Source: Nostoc carneum NIES-2107
GTDB lineage: Bacteria > Cyanobacteriota > Cyanobacteriia > Cyanobacteriales > Nostocaceae
Direction: 5' to 3'
Length of the DNA: 64,000 bases
Assembly: GCA_002368155.1 (NCBI GenBank)
Contig: AP018180.1
Coordinates: 3,099,267 to 3,163,266, forward strand
Numbering within the stretch: the stretch's first letter is position 1; every line of letters begins with the position of its first letter. A program made the position numbers and the translations under genes. Positions 35,633 through 44,003 of the stretch are shown here, piece after piece. The notes below the pieces were generated by a model. It searched no databases. It was not told the DNA's origin and saw nothing but the letters and a program-made list of their open reading frames with translations.

Positions 35633-37636
35633 CTACGCTGCTGTTCTTCTTGGTGCATCAAGGATGACTTCCGCAACAGAGAAGTCACGCTTAATCTGCA
35701 AGCTGTTGAGATAAGAGATAGGATCGTCAGCGTTAAAGGGAGTCCCATCAAATAGCTGAATCGGTTGGCGAGTATAGCTAATATCCAAACCTAATTCTCT
35801 GGCTGCAGTACTGAAGACGCGGACTCGACAAACTCTTTCTACAACTTCTACCCAATTTCTCGGGAAAGGTGTATCACCCCACCGCGCTAGTTGACTCATG
35901 ATCCAAATTTGTTCGGTACGGCTGGGGCGGTTAATTGCCGACTCAGAATAAAATTGGTGGTGGGCGTAATCCCGTAGTGGATGGTCTAAGTCACAGCTTA
36001 AATTATCAGGATCTTCGAGTTGAATATACTCTATATCGGTGCTGACATAGTCACGCCCGGCTGTAATCCTTCTAATTTCCTCAGCATTTTGGGGATCTGC
36101 ACAGTAAACGCAAGCTTCTAGTAAGGCTTTAGTTAAAGCGATGTGAGTATTGGGGTAAGCTTCCGCCCAATCTTCCCGCACACCCAAAACTTTACCGGGG
36201 TGTCCTAACCAAACTTCTAAGTCTGTAGCTACGGTGAAGCCAACACCTTCAATTGCAGCCCGATAGTTCCAAGGTTCGCCTACACAGTAACCGTCAATAC
36301 TGCCATTTTGTAAGTCAGCTACCATCTGCGCTGGGGGAATGGTCTTCATATCCACATCGATATCGGGGTCAACTCCCCCAGCCGCTAGCCAGTAACGCAA
36401 CAGCAAGTTGTGCATAGATGCGGGATGCACTACCCCCATGATGTGGCGTTGTTCGCGGGTACGCAGAAGATATTTTTTGAAGTCGGATAAGCTTTGCACA
36501 CCTTGGTCGTAAAAACGTTTCGCCAAGGTAATAGCGTTACCGTTACGAGTCATGGTGAGAGAACTGACAACGGGTAACGGTTGGTTTCTATGTCCGCCCA
36601 ATGTTAACCACATTGGCATACCCGAAGGCATTTGAGCAGCATCTAAATAACCGCCAGCAATCCCATCTTCAATTCCGCGCCAGCTGGTTTCCCGCACTAA
36701 GTTAACTTCATCTAAACCATGCTTGGCAAAAAAGCCTTTTTCTTTGGCTATAGCTAGGGGGGCGCAAGCGCTGAGGGGTAAGAAGCCAATTTCTAAGTTA
36801 ACTTTTTCTAACCCATGACGGGAAATATTCGCAGTTTTCCGCGCCCGAATTTTCTTGATGCGTTTCTGCTGGTTGAGGAAGTAAATCATCTCACTCCGCA
36901 GAATGTAGTAGCTAGGATGTTCTACTACTTCCATGCGTTTGCGGGGTCTGGGGATATCTACTTCTAATATGTCACCAATTTTCGATTCGGGGCCATTGGT
37001 CAACATCACAATTCTGTCAGATAGCAATACTGCTTCATCTACGTCATGGGTAACCATTACCGCAGTGACTTGATTTTCTTCGCAGATTTGCATTAATTGT
37101 TCTTGCAAGTTCCCCCTAGTTAATGCATCTAACGCACCGAAGGGTTCATCTAGTAATAATAGTTTAGGACGAATTGCCAAAGCCCGCGCGATCGCTACCC
37201 GCTGTTTTTGTCCCCCCGATAACATTCCCGGCTGTTTGTCAGCATGGGGACGCAAACCCACCATATCTATATGTTTCTCGACAACGGCTTTGCGTTCCGC
37301 AGCTGGCATTCCCTTCATCACTGAATCTACAGCCAAGGCGATATTTTCTCTAACTGTCCGCCAAGGTAGTAAGGAATAATTTTGGAATACCACCATCCGG
37401 TCTGGGCCTGGTCTAGTGATTCTTTGTCCTTCTAATGTAACCACACCTTCAGATGGTAAATCCAACCCAGCAATCATATTTAACAGAGTAGATTTACCAC
37501 AACCGGAGTGACCAATTAAAGAAACAAACTCACCTTTTCTAATTTGTAAGTCAATTCCTTTGAGAGCAATATACTGACCACCACCAGTTAACTCAAAAAC
37601 CTTATCAATTTGATCAACAGCAACGAATACGCTCAT
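35633..37636 (-). CDS. cmpC: CmpC/NrtC-type ABC ATPase fused to a substrate-binding domain
   Basis: A 667-residue bifunctional subunit. Residues 1-250 are an ABC ATPase (Walker A GHSGCGKST, LSGGQKQRV, LLLLDEPFGALD, VMVTHDVDEAV). Residues about 280-660 are a CmpA/NrtA-like solute-binding domain (EIGFLPLSACAPLAIAKEKG, GIAGGYLDAAQMPSGMP, IDGYCVGEPWNYRA) that acts as a cytoplasmic regulatory domain in the family. A long linker has RIKKIRARK. It is characteristic of the bicarbonate/nitrate importers only. The gene lies 112 bases after cmpB with an STRR in the gap, in one operon. The bicarbonate assignment is from CmpA. Confidence 0.88.
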   Translation of the reverse strand: MSVFVAVDQIDKVFELTGGGQYIALKGIDLQIRKGEFVSLIGHSGCGKSTLLNMIAGLDLPSEGVVTLEGQRITRPGPDRMVVFQNYSLLPWRTVRENIALAVDSVMKGMPAAERKAVVEKHIDMVGLRPHADKQPGMLSGGQKQRVAIARALAIRPKLLLLDEPFGALDALTRGNLQEQLMQICEENQVTAVMVTHDVDEAVLLSDRIVMLTNGPESKIGDILEVDIPRPRKRMEVVEHPSYYILRSEMIYFLNQQKRIKKIRARKTANISRHGLEKVNLEIGFLPLSACAPLAIAKEKGFFAKHGLDEVNLVRETSWRGIEDGIAGGYLDAAQMPSGMPMWLTLGGHRNQPLPVVSSLTMTRNGNAITLAKRFYDQGVQSLSDFKKYLLRTREQRHIMGVVHPASMHNLLLRYWLAAGGVDPDIDVDMKTIPPAQMVADLQNGSIDGYCVGEPWNYRAAIEGVGFTVATDLEVWLGHPGKVLGVREDWAEAYPNTHIALTKALLEACVYCADPQNAEEIRRITAGRDYVSTDIEYIQLEDPDNLSCDLDHPLRDYAHHQFYSESAINRPSRTEQIWIMSQLARWGDTPFPRNWVEVVERVCRVRVFSTAARELGLDISYTRQPIQLFDGTPFNADDPISYLNSLQIKRDFSVAEVILDAPRRTAA

Positions 37637-37747
37637 TTGTTATTTGTCCTTTGGCATTTGGTGTTTATTAAGAGTCAAAAGTCAAGGGTCAAGGGTCAAG
37701 GGTAAAAGGTAATTAGCTCCCAGTCCCCAGTCCCTAGTCCCCAATCC
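37637..37747. repeat. STRR block between cmpB and cmpC
   Basis: CATTTGT, GGTCAAG and CCCCAGT/CCCTAGT heptamers fill the operon gap. The cmpB stop TAG is part of the TAGGGATTGGGG repeat. Confidence 0.85.
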
Positions 37748-38587
37748 CTACTTCTGTTCTGCTGGTAAAATCAGGTTTTGTACCCAAGCCATTAATTTAT
37801 CGAGCAGTAGACCAACAACACCGATATAAACTAGAGCCAAAATAACTTCACTGACGTTGTTGTTTTGATAAGCATCCCAGATGAAGAAGCCAATTCCAAC
37901 AATACCGGACATCACAATTTCTGCGGCGATAATCGCTAACCAAGCCAAACCAATCGCAATTCTTAAACCTGTGAAAATGTAGGGTAAAGCAGCAGGAATT
38001 AAGATGTTGGTGAAGTATTCTTTGCGGCTCAATTGCAGAACTTTAGCAACGTTGTTGTAATCTTGAGGAATTTGAGTTACACCCACAGCAGTGTTAATTA
38101 ATATCGGCCAAATTGCGGTGATGAAGATTACGAATAAAGCTGCTGGTTCGTTTTGGCGTAATGCTGCTAAGGAAATTGGTACCCAAGCTAGAGGTGGTAC
38201 AGTCCGTAATAGTTGGAAGATGGGGTCTAAAGCTTTAGACATGGTTTTATTAACCCCAATCAAAATGCCCAAACCAATACCAACAATTGCCGCTAGTGTG
38301 TAACTAATTGCAACCCGTTGGAGACTTGCCCAAATCTGCCAGAAAAGACCTTTATCTGTGCCACCTTTATCGTAGAAAGGATACAAAATCAATATCCAAG
38401 TGTCTGTAATTACTTGAATTGGCCCTGGTAATGTTGCACCAGGAGTCAAAGCAAATAGTTGCCACACAACTAGAAAGACAATAATTGCGATCGCTGGCGG
38501 TACAATATTGGGAAATTGCTTTTGCAGACGGGATATAAAGCTGTTATCTAACCTAGGACTTGCAGGGCGCTTTTGGGCAATAGTCAT
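37748..38587 (-). CDS. cmpB: CmpB/NrtB-type ABC transporter permease
   Basis: A 279-residue inner-membrane permease with about six to seven transmembrane segments (IAIIVFLVVWQLFALTPGA, ILAAIVGIGLGILIGV-like, VFLIFITAIWPILINTAVG-like, GLAWLAIIAAEIVMSGIVG, VILALVYIGVVGLLLDKLM). The EAA loop is present as LQLSRKEYFTNILIPAALPY. The N-terminus (MTIAQKRPASPRLDNSFISR) is typical of the CmpB/NrtB family. It sits second in the operon, 142 bases after cmpA. The bicarbonate versus nitrate decision rests on CmpA. The stop codon lies in an STRR. Confidence 0.88.
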   Translation of the reverse strand: MTIAQKRPASPRLDNSFISRLQKQFPNIVPPAIAIIVFLVVWQLFALTPGATLPGPIQVITDTWILILYPFYDKGGTDKGLFWQIWASLQRVAISYTLAAIVGIGLGILIGVNKTMSKALDPIFQLLRTVPPLAWVPISLAALRQNEPAALFVIFITAIWPILINTAVGVTQIPQDYNNVAKVLQLSRKEYFTNILIPAALPYIFTGLRIAIGLAWLAIIAAEIVMSGIVGIGFFIWDAYQNNNVSEVILALVYIGVVGLLLDKLMAWVQNLILPAEQK

Positions 38588-38604
38588 AAACTTTGATCTC
38601 CTTT

Positions 38605-38671
38605 TAATTGGGTATTTGGCGTTTGGTATTTGGTATTTGGTGTTTGATATTTTTCATTTGTTATTGGTAAT
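38605..38671. repeat. TATTTGG/CATTTGT heptamer repeats between cmpA and cmpB
   Basis: Degenerate TTTGGTA and TTTGTTA units in the cmpA-cmpB gap. Confidence 0.7.
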
Positions 38672-38701
38672 TAAGAAAATTCACCAATAACTTTTGAGTG
38701 C

Positions 38702-38721
38702 AGACGCGATTAATCGCGTCT
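38702..38721. repeat. AGACGCGATTAATCGCGTCT perfect palindrome
   Basis: A perfect 20-base palindrome nine bases after the cmpA stop. The same motif occurs at 43865-43884 (one centre change) and degenerate at 14425-14444. In this position it could act as an attenuator. Confidence 0.75.
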
Positions 38722-38729
38722 CTACAACT

Positions 38730-40106
38730 CTAGATGCTCACTTTTTTAATTTTGAGACTCTTGAGATATTCTTCTGGTTTTTCGGGGTCAAACTTTGCGC
38801 CATCAAAAAATTGTTCCACACCACGAGATGTATTTGTGGGAATATCAGCCGCCGCAATTCCTAATTCTTTCGCTGCTTCTTTCCAAATATCTTCGCGGTT
38901 AACTTTATTGATTAATTCTTTGGCTTTAGCGGCATTATTGGCAATGTAATCTTTGGGTAAGAATCCCCAGCGAACGTTTTCTGTGATAAACCATAAATCA
39001 TGGCTCTTGTAGGGATAAGAAACGCTGCCTTTTTCATCTTTCCAGTAGTAAGCCGCCATTGTTTTATCATCAATTTTGCGGCCATCACCCATATCATATT
39101 TACCTTGATATGGATCTGCCAAAATTTCTGCTGAGGGGAGGTTGAAATAATTTCTGCCGGCGAGAATTTGCGCGGCTTCTTTGCGGTTATCAAAATTATC
39201 CAACCACTGCTGCGCTTCCATGACACCTTTGAGTATGGCTTTGGTGGCTTTAGGATGTTTGTCTACCCAATCGGCCCGCATCGCCAAGTATTCTTCTGGA
39301 TGATTCTTCCAAATCTCTGCGGTTAACGCAGCCATGTAACCAATTTTGTCGTTCACAAGGCGGAAAGGCCAAGGGTCACCGGTACTGAATGCATCCATTG
39401 TGCCGGTTTTCATGTTGGCGACAGTTTGCGCCGCAGGTACGGTAAGCAACTTCACGTCTGCATCAGGGTCTATTCCACCGGCTGCTAACCAGTAGCGAAT
39501 CCACAAATCTTGGTTAACGTGGGGGAAGGTGAAAGCTGCGGTGAAGGGAGTAGAAGATTTGAGTTCTTTAAATAAGGACTTAGCGCCAGCCAATTGCAGA
39601 CTTACACCTTTACCTTGGTGCTTATTGGCGATCGCAATTCCATTCCCATGTGTAATTAATTGACACAAAACATACATGGGAATTTTTTGATTTCCCTTGG
39701 TAATTAAGCCTTCTGTAATTAAATGAGGCATTGGCATTTGCCATTGACCACCATCAATCCCACCGCCAGCAGAGCCAATTTCCAAATTATCTCTGGCTGC
39801 ACCCCAAGAAGCTTGTTTGGCAAGTTCTACGTTAATGCCATACTTTGTAAACAAGCCTTTTTCTTTCGCAATAATTAACGGTGCGGCTTCCACAATGGGA
39901 ATATATCCCAGCTTGACTGTAGCAGTTTCTGGCTTTTGTTCGGGACTAATATTAGCTACTTGCTGCGCTGTTGGTTGTGCTGTGCCACCACCACCAGCAC
40001 TTTCAGGAGGATTGCCTAAACAGCCTTTCAGGAATACAGCACCCGCAGAAGCTCCGGCTGTTAAGATAAATTTACGGCGAGAAAACTGATTCAGAAATTC
40101 TGTCAT
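38730..40106 (-). CDS. cmpA: CmpA-type bicarbonate-binding lipoprotein (CmpA/NrtA family)
   Basis: A 458-residue solute-binding lipoprotein exported by Tat: SRRKFI at 9-14 and lipobox LKGC with Cys29. It delivers HCO3- to the CmpB permease. It belongs to the CmpA/NrtA family. Segments [77 protein letters not shown] and [13 protein letters not shown] match my memory of Synechocystis CmpA better than NrtA (which has GAHILTPMPYLIT at the binding site). Nitrate is the alternative, and no nirA or narB flanks the operon. No cmpR gene is next to it. A TTA-N7-TAA match to the CmpR site is at 40341-40353 but is weak. Confidence 0.85.
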   Translation of the reverse strand: MTEFLNQFSRRKFILTAGASAGAVFLKGCLGNPPESAGGGGTAQPTAQQVANISPEQKPETATVKLGYIPIVEAAPLIIAKEKGLFTKYGINVELAKQASWGAARDNLEIGSAGGGIDGGQWQMPMPHLITEGLITKGNQKIPMYVLCQLITHGNGIAIANKHQGKGVSLQLAGAKSLFKELKSSTPFTAAFTFPHVNQDLWIRYWLAAGGIDPDADVKLLTVPAAQTVANMKTGTMDAFSTGDPWPFRLVNDKIGYMAALTAEIWKNHPEEYLAMRADWVDKHPKATKAILKGVMEAQQWLDNFDNRKEAAQILAGRNYFNLPSAEILADPYQGKYDMGDGRKIDDKTMAAYYWKDEKGSVSYPYKSHDLWFITENVRWGFLPKDYIANNAAKAKELINKVNREDIWKEAAKELGIAAADIPTNTSRGVEQFFDGAKFDPEKPEEYLKSLKIKKVSI

Positions 40107-40971
40107 AGGGTCTCCTTAAAAGTGCAATTTAAGTTTTTTTTGTATGACAATTAAGACAAGAAAATAAACTATTTCTTGCACGTCTTAATTGTTAATTTGT
40201 TTGTTTTTGGGTACACAGATTTTCGTCATTTCTCAAAGAAATGGCGAGTACAACTACTGTGTATATAAGAAAAAATTGGGGATTGGATAGACTAGAATCT
40301 GGGCAACCGGGGAACCATCACTTAACTTGTTAAAATTAGTTTACAGGTATTAAGGTCTAAATGGTTAACTCTAAATCAAAAGTATTAAATAAATATTAGA
40401 TTGGTTATATAAGTAAAATTTTATCTATCTGCCCTAAAACCGTTGCAAAGTTCTAATATATCAATTCCAATTTATAGATTTTATTGTTTAGAAACTATGA
40501 ATGCACATTTTTAGCATGATTACATTGCATCTTTAATCATCATTTACGCAAATTATTTATAGTAACCATTGTGTGAATCTATGACGAGCAATGTAATTCA
40601 TTAGCTTATCTAAAGTCACAAAACAGACAATAGTTTTTTTATATACTGCTGCAGCAGAGAGTCTCGAACACCAAGTGTATTGGTAATTCAGGTCTTGCGA
40701 GCTAAGTTGATATATTTCAATACAGATAATGATTAATGATTGAGATTTAGCGAAAATATATAATTATCATCAATTAAAATCTATGATTGATTTTCGGTTG
40801 TTGTAAATGCCATCAGTTCTGTTGACTTAAGAACTTTGTACTTAGAACTTGAGTTTTAGATTGTGGAGAAGTTACAGCAGATTACAACTTAGTTAAGCAG
40901 CCCAGTATTCTCCTTTGAGGGACGCAACACCCATAAAACAGGTTCCTCTCCGCGTTGATTGAGAATCATCT
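40107..40971. other. Long leader region upstream of cmpA
   Basis: AT-rich and without genes. It should hold the cmp promoter. A TTA-N7-TAA match (40341-40353) fits the CmpR operator consensus but is expected about once per kilobase by chance. No GTA-N8-TAC NtcA site was found. Confidence 0.45.
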
Positions 40972-41038
40972 TTGCGACACATCAATATATTATTCAGGGC
41001 ACAACATAATTGTGCCCCTACGCATCTGTCGTATTCTT
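40972..41038. mobile_element. Degenerate second copy of the MITE-like element
   Basis: TGCGACACATCAATATATTA, GGGCACAACATAATTGTGCCC and CTACGCATCTGTCGTATTCT align with the reverse complement of 4972-5071. The outer terminal repeats are lost. Confidence 0.6.
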
Positions 41039-41082
41039 GGTTGACATTGCTAGTAGTTGTTTAGTTGGAAGTTCCTACTTCC

Positions 41083-41154
41083 TTACTCAACACTAGAAAT
41101 AAATAATGTAGATAGTGCAGCGTAACCAAAAAAGAAAATCATGGTAGTCAGCAT
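41083..41154 (-). CDS. Candidate 23-aa single-span membrane microprotein
   Basis: ATG at 41154 with an ideal Shine-Dalgarno AAGGAG six bases upstream. The peptide is MLTTMIFFFGYAALSTLFI followed by SSVE and TAA: one short hydrophobic helix. A TTGACC...TAGTCT pair with 17-base spacing (41241-41269, minus) could be its promoter. The length fits small membrane subunits such as PetN or PsbM, but it matches none I know. It is a candidate: the signal and Shine-Dalgarno are seen, the function is not. Confidence 0.45.
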   Translation of the reverse strand: MLTTMIFFFGYAALSTLFISSVE

Positions 41155-41385
41155 ATATAGCTCCTTGTATAACTTCCGTTCTATGTGATAATTGATGCTA
41201 CTAATATATGACTAATAGTCAGTACTAACATCTGCTCACAAGACTATTCTTACAGTATCTTTTGGTCAAAAATTGTTCAAATTTGACAGAGGAAATTATA
41301 CCTAGAGAATTACTTGCAATACATTAGGTTTTTCTCACCTTTGTTTTCTCTACAACACGGATTTACTGCTTACCCAAGCAGTACG

Positions 41386-41718
41386 ATGGCAAGCCACCAA
41401 ATGCAACTGTACGATAGATATTTTTGTAGTTCTATTGATTGGCAGATGAACATCGGAATAATCGAGCCTTACAGTAGCGGATTTTTGGAAGTTTTACCAG
41501 AGGGTGAAAGTAGCGACTATTGGCACATTGCAGCGATACACATTAATGGCAAAGCCTTTTGCCCTAGTCCTAAACTTTATCGCTCAGAACGGGTGGCTTT
41601 AGCCAAAGCTGCACAATTATATGATTGGATAGCGGAGCATGAGCAAGAAATTAGTGAAGGAGATTGCTACTGCTCAACCTTGAAGCTCATGCTGTGGTAT
41701 CAACCTAAAGCCTCATAG
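41386..41718 (+). CDS. Hypothetical cyanobacterial protein
   Basis: A 110-residue soluble protein starting at the ATG at 41386 (MASHQMQLYDRYFCSS); a TTG at 41314 would add 24 doubtful residues. It has a compact mixed sequence with GFLEVLPEGESSDYWHIAA, a Tyr/Trp-rich strand area, and a helix AALAKAAQLYDWIAEHEQE-like. There is no membrane segment. No named domain is recognised. It is likely real because the codon usage is regular, and it is a single gene. Confidence 0.65.
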   Translation: MASHQMQLYDRYFCSSIDWQMNIGIIEPYSSGFLEVLPEGESSDYWHIAAIHINGKAFCPSPKLYRSERVALAKAAQLYDWIAEHEQEISEGDCYCSTLKLMLWYQPKAS

Positions 41719-41869
41719 CTTTTTAGCATCAAGTAGGGCTATTTAGTCAAAATGCGATCGCCTTAATTGTAACGCTACATGAATCAACCTCTGGTGCGAT
41801 CGCCTAGATTACTTTTGACACGCAACTATCACTAACATTCAATCGTCTAGTAGTCTACCAAAGTCTTTT

Positions 41870-41952
41870 TGACAGGCGGGAGAAAGGGTAAGGGGAAAAG
41901 GGTAAAAGCTTTAAACCCTTCCCCTTTCACCTTTTCCCTTTCCCCAATCGAC
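41870..41952. repeat. GGGAAAAGG/CCTTTTCCC inverted STRR
   Basis: GGGAGAAAGGGTAAGGGGAA...TTCCCCTTTCACCTTTTCCC forms a long imperfect hairpin about 130 bases upstream of the NAGPA-domain gene. Confidence 0.65.
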
Positions 41953-42078
41953 ACCTGTCAATATTTGTGTGTTGAACTATTAGAGAGATGCAATCTAGCC
42001 GTAACAAGATGTTGCGTGTCTTTGCTGATCATATTCAAGTCATTAAAATTAAATTTATCAAAGGATTAGGGTATACAA

Positions 42079-42960
42079 GTGAGAAAAATTTGGCTGCTGG
42101 GTTTGACAACAGTGAGTTTTGGGATACCGCTATTATTTAAGTTGCATTCTTCTATATCGGTAGTCCCAACCGTTCCACCCTCACCACCAAGAACCATCCG
42201 CTACGAGCAGCGCAACCTACCGCAAAGTATAGTTCATATCCTGTCAATTCCCACTGATACCCGATTTGTTGTTACCCCTGCAGTATCGCCCAAGGTGGCG
42301 ACTGTGCAACAATTTGCCCAGCAGTATCAAGCAAAGGCAATCTTGAATGCAGGCTTTTTCGATCCAGTGAACCAAAAATCTACATCATATATAGTTATTT
42401 CTGGACGTGTAGTAGCTGACCCTAAAGACAATGAACGGTTGGTAAACAATCCCAACTTAAAATCTTACCTGAGTAAAGTTTTCAATCGTGCAGAATTTCG
42501 CCGCTATCAATGTGGAGATACTGTCACTTATGATATTGTCTTGCACAATGAATCACCTCTAGCTGGGTGTCAGTTACTTGATGCTGTAGGTGCTGGGCCA
42601 GGTATATTACCAGAAATCACCTCAGAACAAGAAGGCTTTGTAGATCCAAGCAATGGACGAGATGCACTTGGTACTAATCAACCTAACTCTAGAAGCGCTG
42701 TTGGGATTACTGATGATGGCAATGTTGTGTTGGTAATGGTAGCTCAAAAACCAAATGTCCGTCTGGCTAAATCTGGGATGACCTTACCAGAATTGGCAGA
42801 CTTCATGAAAACCCTTGGTGTGAAAAAAGCCATGAACCTAGATGGCGGGAGTTCTTCTTCACTTTATTACAATGGCAAAACTGTTTACGGGAAACTAAAT
42901 ATTGTCAGAAAGCCTATTCAGCGACCTGTAAAGTCAGTTTTATTGGTTCAGGAAAATTAG
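42079..42960 (+). CDS. Phosphodiester glycosidase family protein (NAGPA domain)
   Basis: A 293-residue secreted protein: an N-terminal transmembrane/signal segment (WLLGLTTVSFGIPLLFKL), then a NAGPA/DUF2233 domain. Motifs: LNAGFFDP, RSAVGITDDGNVVLV and MNLDGGSSSSLYYNGK, which make up the active site in this family. It may cleave GlcNAc- or sugar-phosphodiester bonds in envelope polymers. It uses a GTG start at 42079 with AAAGGA 13 bases upstream. It is preceded by an STRR hairpin and stands alone. The enzymatic class is secure; the substrate is unknown. Confidence 0.9.
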   Translation: MRKIWLLGLTTVSFGIPLLFKLHSSISVVPTVPPSPPRTIRYEQRNLPQSIVHILSIPTDTRFVVTPAVSPKVATVQQFAQQYQAKAILNAGFFDPVNQKSTSYIVISGRVVADPKDNERLVNNPNLKSYLSKVFNRAEFRRYQCGDTVTYDIVLHNESPLAGCQLLDAVGAGPGILPEITSEQEGFVDPSNGRDALGTNQPNSRSAVGITDDGNVVLVMVAQKPNVRLAKSGMTLPELADFMKTLGVKKAMNLDGGSSSSLYYNGKTVYGKLNIVRKPIQRPVKSVLLVQEN

Positions 42961-43274
42961 ATATTTTTCTCGGTCTTTGGCAACTACCTTCTGGCAAATA
43001 AATCAAAAAATTTACTTATAAATCTTGCAAAATTAATAATTTCACTTAATATGATAAGCAGATTTTTATCTCTTCTATGCTGATTAAGTTATGAATGCTA
43101 AATTATTGCTAGATAGCCAAAGGCTTGAGTGTAGATCCGCCTGAAGGAAGCTAACGTTAACTATGAAATGATGAAAATGCTTTTTCCCAATTCCCCAATT
43201 AAGCTTATTAGTATTGAGAACAACAATCTATCTCCAACTAATTAGCAAGAATAGACAAATATACAATTGTAGAG
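42961..43274. other. Intergenic region
   Basis: AT-rich, nothing supportable seen except the tRNA-His gene at its right edge. Confidence 0.4.
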
Positions 43275-43348
43275 GGCGAACGATGGGACTCGAACCCACG
43301 GATGGTGGTACCACAAACCACTGCCTTAACCACTTGGCTACGCTCGCC
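43275..43348 (-). tRNA. tRNA-His (anticodon GTG)
   Basis: A 74-nt tRNA on the minus strand. The 8-bp acceptor includes the extra G-1 paired with C73, the histidine identity mark. D-arm GCC..GGC, anticodon loop TTGTGGT (anticodon GTG), and T-loop GGTTCGAGTCC. No CCA is encoded. Confidence 0.95.
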
Positions 43349-43464
43349 ATTAACTATCTGAGTATAGCACTCTTTTTGCTATTTAGTCCAGAAAATTTTT
43401 ATTTTCGGAACGGACTCAGTTTATTTCCAGTCTCATGACTAAAACAAATCATAGCTGATAAAAC

Positions 43465-43845
43465 ATGAAATCCACAACAATTATTGCATATTTAGCAGCT
43501 GCAGCACTAGCAGGCTTGGGCATAGCAATGGCAAGCACAAATCCTAACCAGACGCAATATGAAGACTATGCATCAGAGAGGCTGTCACAATATTTAAAAA
43601 CGGATGTTTGTAAGAAAACACAAGGAATATTGCAAAATTTAATCAATTTCAATTGCGAAAAAACGGTAGATTCTTTTAATCCTCAAATGCGGGGAATTAT
43701 CGCGGGAACGACACAAAGGCAAGATTTTCTGCTTTTTAGCATTTACCGTACAAATTTAAAACTAAATTCAGTTATACCTTCTTACAGTTTTGAGACGGTG
43801 GGAGCGTTTAATAGCTTTTATACCTACTCTGCACAGCAGCAATGA
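43465..43845 (+). CDS. DUF4359 domain protein
   Basis: A 126-residue protein with one N-terminal signal/anchor segment (TTIIAYLAAAALAGLGIAMA) and a DUF4359 domain, known in cyanobacteria (TNPNQTQYEDYASERLSQYL, KKTQGIL..LINFNCE, FSIYRTNL, PSYSFETVGAFNSFYTY). Two cysteines (KTDVC and FNCE) could form a disulfide outside. It is probably periplasmic or thylakoid lumenal. It is a single gene beside tRNA-His; function unknown. Confidence 0.88.
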   Translation: MKSTTIIAYLAAAALAGLGIAMASTNPNQTQYEDYASERLSQYLKTDVCKKTQGILQNLINFNCEKTVDSFNPQMRGIIAGTTQRQDFLLFSIYRTNLKLNSVIPSYSFETVGAFNSFYTYSAQQQ

Positions 43846-43864
43846 GGATAGTCAAAGGTCACAG

Positions 43865-43884
43865 AGACGCGATGAATCGCGTCT
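43865..43884. repeat. AGACGCGATGAATCGCGTCT palindrome
   Basis: Copy of the 20-base palindrome at 38702 with one centre change, followed by the same TACAA. Confidence 0.7.
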
Positions 43885-44003
43885 GTACAAAAGTCAAAAA
43901 ATCGGCTGGGGATGGTGGCTTGATATCCGTCATAAGTAGGGAATAAGTCGGTATTAGTTGGGAATACTGCATAATGTAGACCCAGGCAAAGCTCTACTTT
44001 GTA

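Noticed and set aside
40107..40600. NtcA binding site (GTA-N8-TAC) for a nitrate operon
   Set aside because: No exact match was found; only near misses such as GTA-N8-GTG.
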